DNA from: Tomocerus qinae
Lineage: Eukaryota > Arthropoda > Collembola > Entomobryomorpha > Tomoceridae
Direction: 5' to 3'
Assembly (NCBI GenBank): GCA_020055645.1
Contig: CM034547.1
Span: 4,154,001-4,218,000 of the forward strand
DNA: 64,000 nucleotides
In this document: one piece after another, positions 57,367 to 64,000 of the stretch
How the letters are laid out: each line of letters starts with the position of its first letter
How positions within the stretch are numbered: the stretch's first letter is position 1
Notes under the pieces: model-generated
Told to the model about the DNA's origin: nothing
The model's database searches: none
Seen by the model: only the letters and a program-made list of their open reading frames with translations
Program-made: the position numbers and the translations under genes

Positions 57367-57563
57367 GGAGTTCACATAGAGGCTTGCAAAATATTGTTTC
57401 GCAGAAAGAGTCTATTAAATTGCCAATAAATGTGCAAAACTTTGGACAGTTATACATGAAATACAGTATAATAAATAATTATGGCTCCTTTCATTTGTCA
57501 TATGGGCAACATGAATTTAAGTGCAAAAGTACACACCAAAACCCGAACGAACTGCTCCCACAT
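57367..57563 (+). CDS. Candidate internal exon (65 codons)
   Basis: A strong acceptor, GCTTTTATTGTTATTGGCAG, ends at 57366 with CATCCTAAAA as a branch-like region. The consensus donor CACAT|GTAAGTA starts at 57564. The 197 nt between them are two bases plus 65 open codons, starting SSHRGLQNIVSQKESIKLPI and including FGQLYMKYSIINNYGSFHLS and HEFKCKSTHQNPNELLPH. Asn/Gln/Lys/Tyr content is protein-like. This is among the best single-exon candidates because both splice sites and the frame agree. No family recognised. Confidence 0.4.
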
Positions 57564-60069
57564 GTAAGTACATGAATGAGAGATGAATTGGAGTGGAGGA
57601 ATGGAAACTAATTTCGGAGAGGAGATGTTTAGTGCGTACAAGAGAAATATTTAGTAATAGAGTGGAGGACTGAAAATGGACTGATGATGATGAGTATCAC
57701 TTGTGCGAGTAACGAAACCGAGTTTTAACTAGTTGGGCGAGGAGGAAATAGCAAAGAGTTGATTAGGAGTGAGTAATGAAGTTGCGTTCGTTCGTTGTCA
57801 GTGAATTCTCATAAATGGACCACCAAATAACTTCTTGCACTTCACTCCAGCCCGATGAATGCATGACCAACTCTAATAAAGTGCGTGGAATACTTCAGAC
57901 TGTTAATTGTAAGCATGGCTTGTATATTGCGCAGATCCCATTCTTTTCGACCATTCAGACAGATTCAAGTGAATCGGAGCCAGCCACTCGTCACAACTAC
58001 TCACATATGCATATTAAATAAATAACTCCAAACTATCCATATGCTTCGTCAAACAGTTAAGATCCAATGTACTAACTGCAGACTTAATTAAGGAGGATCT
58101 TCATTTTGTCGCATATCATTTTCTACTAATTAAACTGATATATGTGTACCCATATATAAATCTATTTACATAAATGGTTATTAGGAATCGTATTAAAATC
58201 AAATTCGGTCGGGCATTTAATAATAATTAGAACATGTCATAATAATCCAGATCAGATGAAATTGCACATTTTAGTGAGAATATTTTTGATCTCCACTAAT
58301 GTAGAATTGTAATTGTGAAAATGCTAGATTCATGTTTGGATATTATATACGGGTGGATGGTTTAAATCTAATTGAAGATTTACCGCACAATGATTTGTGT
58401 TTCTGCTGGGTAATTAAAATGGTGTAACACTTAATTTTGTGTTGTAGTGGATCGTGTATAGTGAAGTGGAAGACATGAAAGGTTCATTTGGTTTTTGGGT
58501 AGCATTTGTCTGTTTGGCTGAGTTGACGGAGGAAGGGTTTGACAGACAGGCTGGTATGGAGTAATATGGATGCAGTAGACTGTTTCATTTAGGTGGATGG
58601 AATAGTATTTGGCTTCACTTGACTCGACTCTCCTTGAAAATTTCAACAGCCTTTTACTCTCATCAGCTCACTTAAGTAACAGTCCATCGTGGTTTGGTTT
58701 CCAGAGGCCGAGCGAGCTCACCAATTCTCCAGCAAAAACAGCTTCCGTAATTTTCCATTAACTCGAGGATGTTCCGTCCGTCCGTAGGCGAAGAGTCAAT
58801 TCGACCAACTTCGCTTGACTTTACGGAATTACTCCCAAGTACCTACTTCCACATGTCTGTTTGCCTACACATACATACTACACGTCTTCCTATCTACATC
58901 CATCCACTCTCCATCTTTACTGCTCACTGCACCGAGAAATATTTAATAGCAGACTTTTCTGACTGCCTGGATGTCTGTCCCTGCCTTCCCGTTCTTGTCC
59001 ATTAAACCAGCTTAGGCCTTTATGTCATGACCTCATCCACTCACCTTCTTCCCTCCAATACCATTATAATTAGTAGGTACATATGTATAACCGTCAACTC
59101 CTATCCTAATACGACGTGGGTAATAATAATATTTAATTATTATTAGTCTACTTAAATAAACATTCCAAAAAATGGAGGATTGTGATGTGAATAGAGCTCC
59201 AACTATTATTAAACAGCTATGATGCACTCATAACAATATTTCCTGTAGTATAATATGACTCATACTCTGTATTACACTCTTGGCTTGTAAAGAACGCTCT
59301 CCCCACTTGGGCTCAATTTGAACAAGTTTACTTTGCTTTCTCTGTACTTTTAAAGACCTGCACTAAAGTGAATAGCCAACTGACTAAGTAAAATAAAACG
59401 CTACAGATGTGCACTAGTTACTTAAAAGAATTTGTATTGTAGTCATTAGAGAGATAAGTAGTTTTAGAGGGAGCATTGCAGGTACTGTTAGCATTGCATT
59501 ATGCATTATGTGTAAAAGTCGTTGCCAAAGGAGGGAGAGCGTGCGTGTCCCACTGCCATATGGAACACCATTACATTACTGACTATAGAGAAGTCATGGC
59601 TATAGCTGCGTAGATTCTCCAGTGAGTCGAGATGAGTGTAGTTGGCCTCAGCGAGTTTACGATGTGCATTACTCCCTTCAATGACCTCATGAATGTCGAG
59701 AGACAAAATTAAAATTCCATAGTAAATTACCATTTCCCTGCTCATCATCTATTCCTGTACATGTTGAAACCAATCGTGGCGAAGCATGCGACACTCTCCT
59801 CAACAACCACATCTTGACTTGACTCTCCCATCAGATGACAAAGGTCATCCGAAGCCATTGACTAATTGTCCCTCCATTTCCATCTCATGTAACATACTCC
59901 CTCGATCTATTAAGTGAAGAGACATTCGATACTTTATAGTTTTGATATGTGTCTGTCTGTGGACGCTTAGGTTTTAATAAATAATACAATTAAATAATTG
60001 AACAGTTTTGATGAACGATATTTTGGGATCATTGCAGAACAGTATAAGTAAAATGTTGTCAATTTGTAG
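57564..60069. other. Non-coding stretch
   Basis: TTC/GTT-type short repeats (57780-57800) and an imperfect palindrome of TAA/TTA triplets at 59121-59145. No credible gene. Confidence 0.4.
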
Positions 60070-60232
60070 GTCGATCGGTCTTGTAGTAAATATCAAGTAT
60101 TGGCAAACCGCGCGCTACTTCGTTACACCGCTTTAGGTGGTTTTATTAAGCATGAGAAGATACGTTTTATTAGTGGTTTTGGGAAGGGCGATATGCAGAG
60201 GGAGCTCACATGTCACCCAGACCTGACTCAAG
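60070..60232 (+). CDS. Candidate internal exon (54 codons) in a G+C-enriched patch
   Basis: The acceptor ATGTTGTCAATTTGTAG ends at 60069 and the donor CTCAAG|GTACGG starts at 60233. The 163 nt between them are 54 open codons plus one base, starting VDRSCSKYQVLANRALLRYT and continuing GFIKHEKIRFISGFGKGDMQ and ending CHPDLTQ. G+C is clearly higher than in the flanks, with GCG/CGC codons that are rare elsewhere. The frame is open past the donor to TGA at 60295-60297, so a terminal exon is also possible. No family recognised. Confidence 0.4.
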
Positions 60233-63200
60233 GTACGGACGGATTAGTTTCCGCTCTTTCTAGGGAATTTCGACTAGGAGAGTCCAGGATGTGAATTCCA
60301 GAGTATTTCAAGCTAATTGACCTCATAATTTTCAATTTCGACTTATTGTCAGCAATTCCCAGTCTCATATTCCGCCGTTCCCTCGGCGTACATTTTGACT
60401 AAATAGCAATAACGGCAAACTTATGGGATTCTCCGACTATTTACATTTTGGGTATTTGCTGCTGGCCTCAGCAAGGTATTCCGACTACGGAGCTCAGAGA
60501 AATCTAAATTCAGCACTTCTGACAAATATTGTGCATATCTGTCTCTTTGACACAGCAACTTCCTACCCAAAGCATTTTACATAAAATCCAAATTAATAAC
60601 TTTAATGCGGGCGAGAGGAGACTCTTGATTTCTCCATGGGGCACTTCTCTTACTTCTGATCTGTAAACATCTTTTAATGACTTCTCCTAGTTTACGAAAC
60701 AGAAATCACTTCAAACTTATCCCATTTACATTACTTTAATTCCGATACGCACTATTTATTGCGCTCATTCCCATCCGCACTCAAACCAGCCTCCCTTTCA
60801 TATTTCTCTCTGCTTCATTGTTTCCCATTCACCTAAATTCCGATATCGTCTGCGAATGTCTCGTGCTGCATCAGCACTTTTGAGCCACACTTTTATGCGA
60901 ATCTTGGCTTTACCAATAAAAGTTTCGTTTTCGCCGTCTCTTATCAGGATGGGCTCCCACACAATTTGGCAATCACTACCAGGTTGCAATTGCGTTGAAA
61001 TCCATCAATGGATGCACAATGTGCAATTTCTGCTTAAAATAGAATAAAACTGTCGCACAGACATTTTTATGAGATATTTATATGACAGGAAATCCAATCT
61101 GAGGACAATTTCGATTTGGAGAATGAGCAGAGAATGAAATTGAAATAAGAATCAATAGGGCGAGACGTAGGAGCGAGACTGCAAAAATTCAATCACTAAA
61201 AACTGTTCATCATACATGTAAGTTGTATCGTTTCCATTCCCTCATTTCCCTCCCCTGCACAGTCTACTTACCCTGCTAATGTCTTTTTTGTGTAAGTTTA
61301 TTGAAGAGACAAATATGGAATAATTCCGTTAAAAAAAGTGTGGTATCCATATGGGAGAGCAGAAGGAGTAGTAATTGGGAATAGATGGGATGAGTTGACT
61401 TGACGGATGTGGGGACTACGTGGAATGGAAATCCAACAAGAATCTCTGATAAAATAAACCTTCTCAAATTGAATAATCGACATGCCTTCCAATGTGGAAT
61501 GCAGAAAGCAATTGCAAAGTGGGGAGGAAGGAAATGCCTTTAGCACATCCCACCAAATACTCACTATCTGCATCTCGAAAGGATTCTCTACCACCACTGC
61601 ACATTTACCCTACCGGCAGTTACCCCTACGCCCTGGTTAAAAATAACTTGGCAATATTCTGCCTGATTGTCATATGAAAAAATACTCATCATTGACAGAA
61701 ATATTTATGGAATGAGACGAGAGTTAAAGAAATTCTTAAAATCATGATTTGGATCATCTTTTTACATGACCGAAATAATTTCGATTTTATTTGACGTTGG
61801 TCTCCATTCGAGATAAATAGTGGTGAGTGAAATTGCATTTTATTCGGACAAATAGTTGGGGAGATGTGTTCAAAGGGATCGAAGGAGTTGCATTCGAAAT
61901 TATGATGGCAGGGGTAAAGGCTTGAGGAGAGCGACTGTGTAGTGCAATAGCGGGAATAGGTAGGATACGCTAGTAATAATAGTGAAATAAATAAATAAGG
62001 GTCCGGACGGAAAGGCTATGAATTTACTTTTAGTGTTTAGAATTTAAATAGCTTCTCGGAGAGAGAGATTTTCATGGCCGGGAGTTGGATTTGTTGCCAT
62101 TTACTACTTCCTTCCCTCACATGTTCACTCACATGCTTACCACTTTCCCACTACTATTACTCCAATTGTCTAATAATCAACGCAACTGGAGAGTGAGGAA
62201 ACAACAGCCGACTCTACTCAGTACAAGTCAGGATTTCAGGGAAAACCTAATTTCGATGAACAAAACACTCAATAAACGAATTCCGGATGCTTTTCCTTAT
62301 CGCTCGCTCTGCTCCTATAATATATTAAGTATCCGTCTACATGTGTTTGTGTGTTGCTTACAGTACCACTGCATAATAATATAATCCCAAGATTAATGGA
62401 ATGGAATAGAATGCTTTGATGATGCGATGTCAGTGTGGTGGGGTGAATGCTCTCCTATTCATCTCCCGAATACACGGGATGTACATGAAAGGGGTGTTGA
62501 CATACAGAATGTAAATAAATAATTGTTATTTGTACATACGACTATTCTGTCGCCATCAGTCAACAGATCTGTCCCAAATAATATTAGTGCATCTCTGAAT
62601 CATCCATTTTCATATCCCACTCAGAATTGCAATTCCAGCCACTCCATACACAAAAATTACTTTCTCTATACCTCTCTGCCTCTCCATCAACAGATATCAT
62701 CAAACAGAAAAGAACCGAATTTCCATTCACGACAGCAACCCGGGATTTTTTATTCTCTGCCTCACACCATATAGATAGAACACGTAATATCAGATAATAA
62801 TACACCTTAGCGCAAATAATTGGCACACATCTCTCAGTTTCTACATAGATACTATTTTAAATGAAGTTTGCATCTATATAGCTTCAGAACTTTGCATAAG
62901 CATGTAAAATGTATTTATTTATGCTGCTATATCAGAATGGCACAATTGACAATATAGTACTACCTCTAGATGAAAGAGTTTCGTCCAATTAAGCGCTTGA
63001 AACTTAATATCCTTTTTTTCAAGAAATATGACGTGTGATACTTTTTGCATATTTTTTAAACCTATTGTTAAAAGTAAGCCAACATAGCTATTGCTGCGGT
63101 ATTATTACGTGGATATAGTTCACGACAAAAAATCGATTATATTTAATGACGTGAAGATGATATAGGCATATTTATATTAATATGCACCCATACAGGTAGC

Positions 63201-63326
63201 AAGGAGAGTATGATATGCACGGGATGAGTTTCAGGTACATTCTTATCGCTATATCAGGGTAATGCAGAGATTGGGCTTATTTCCATTTTAACTCATGTAG
63301 TCTGCGATACGGAGTCACTTCTCACG

Positions 63327-63349
63327 TTTTCATGTTCGCTTCATGAAAA
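63327..63349. repeat. Hairpin TTTTCATG / CATGAAAA
   Basis: 8-bp exact stem, loop TTCGCTT. A further TTTCATGAACGAACA just downstream (63361-63375) offers an alternative pairing with CATGTTCG. Confidence 0.8.
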
Positions 63350-63713
63350 TCATTCATTTATTTCATGAACGAACACCTCGACTCGATTCACAGTCGGTTG
63401 GCTTAGCTGCCGATTTTCAAATTACACCTGAGTATATCTACCAATAATATTATTACGACTGCACTATAGACAGATATGTACATACCTAATTGTTACACAA
63501 GATGAGATGGCATTATAAACGTTCAGTTCAATAATATACATTACATCTAATACTATGTCCTAATGGCTTTTCCTAAATGCTAACACTAATTGCAACTATT
63601 TCACGATTCCATGATTATGGCATCCGAATGGCGGAGCCTGTTTATTGAATATCTTTGTCCTACTACATTCTTCTTCATTTCGTTATATAATAATAGTTCC
63701 TTATAATTCAAGT

Positions 63714-63729
63714 TGCATAATATTATGCA
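63714..63729. repeat. Perfect 16-bp palindrome TGCATAATATTATGCA
   Basis: Exact self-complement. With one mismatched pair it extends to 22 bp (63711-63732). The half-site resembles POU/octamer-type A+T-rich binding sites, but no gene lies nearby to regulate. Confidence 0.9.
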
Positions 63730-64000
63730 GCTAGATGCCATTAACAATAAGTATGCACTTAATTTTACATTTTTGTGTAAAATCTTAAGACAATTTGCAT
63801 ATACAAAATAGAGAAACATTCGAATTATATATACACCATGGTTTTACATAGCTAGTATATACATAGATTGCATATTAAATGTATTATTATTATGATGTAG
63901 TCATGTTGAAGTATTTTATAAATCTATAATTTTTAAGAGTACTAGGAATGTATAGCACAATATAATGTCGGATGGGTAGTGGAGGTAGGACAGTTGGGAG

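Larger units (their letters stand above)
60298..64000. other. Non-coding stretch with palindromes
   Basis: Small palindromes at 61738-61749 (AAATCATGATTT) and 61771-61783 (CGAAATAATTTCG), a hairpin at 63327-63349, and the 16-bp palindrome at 63714-63729. No credible gene. Confidence 0.45.

Noticed and set aside
1-64000. CRISPR array, prophage, operon or bacterial gene cluster
   Set aside because: There are no regularly spaced identical repeats, no packed long frames and no ribosome-binding-site pattern. The sequence is eukaryotic in character.

Overview
This window reads as nuclear DNA of a eukaryote, most likely an invertebrate animal, although no gene here is familiar enough to name a taxon. 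It is A+T-rich. It has no operon-like gene packing, no long open frame (the longest is 156 codons), and no recognisable rRNA, tRNA or snRNA gene. It carries many short microsatellites, miniature inverted-repeat elements, and several short stretches bounded by GT...AG signals with pyrimidine tracts. Most of it looks intergenic or intronic.

The best supported structures are repeats. (1) At 12.7-13.75 kb there is a foldback element of about 1.04 kb. Its imperfect terminal inverted repeats continue inward as degenerate arrays of a unit of about 22 bp, and an interior hairpin has a 19-bp perfect stem. (2) Four short elements, at 3.08, 21.68, 31.23 and 46.55 kb, share terminal inverted repeats built from GTTTGTATTGAAACTC followed by GGTTTGTATTAAAAC but have unrelated interiors. 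They look like one MITE family. (3) Two diverged copies of one unit lie on the minus strand near 6.4-6.6 kb and 28.03-28.26 kb. Each looks like a short intron of about 51 nt followed by an exon.

Protein-coding content is hypothetical throughout. I list open segments that combine a good acceptor or start context with an open frame and protein-like composition. On the plus strand the main ones are 2098-2301, 3631-3772, 4521-4699, 5074-5517, 8539-8795, 15446-15547, 25618-25860, 26100-26348, 29028-29343 (two exons around a 54-nt intron), 33413-33673, 39707-39846, 55287-55472, 57367-57563 and 60070-60232. On the minus strand they are 6395-6493, 22491-22814, 28030-28316, 31304-31774, 32360-32782, 36026-36115, 38767-38891 and 54197-54514. 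Only 26100-26348 gave even a faint family resemblance, to the helical N-terminal domain of TFIIS/Med26. A window this size will produce some such segments by chance, so confidences are low.

Layout: 0-9 kb holds small candidate exons, one MITE and paralogue copy A. 9-21 kb is mostly non-coding with the foldback element. 21-34 kb is the densest part, with two MITEs, paralogue copy B, two short-intron models and the longest open frames. 34-64 kb is mostly non-coding with microsatellites, one MITE, perfect palindromes and scattered candidate exons. I see no evidence that the candidates work together.
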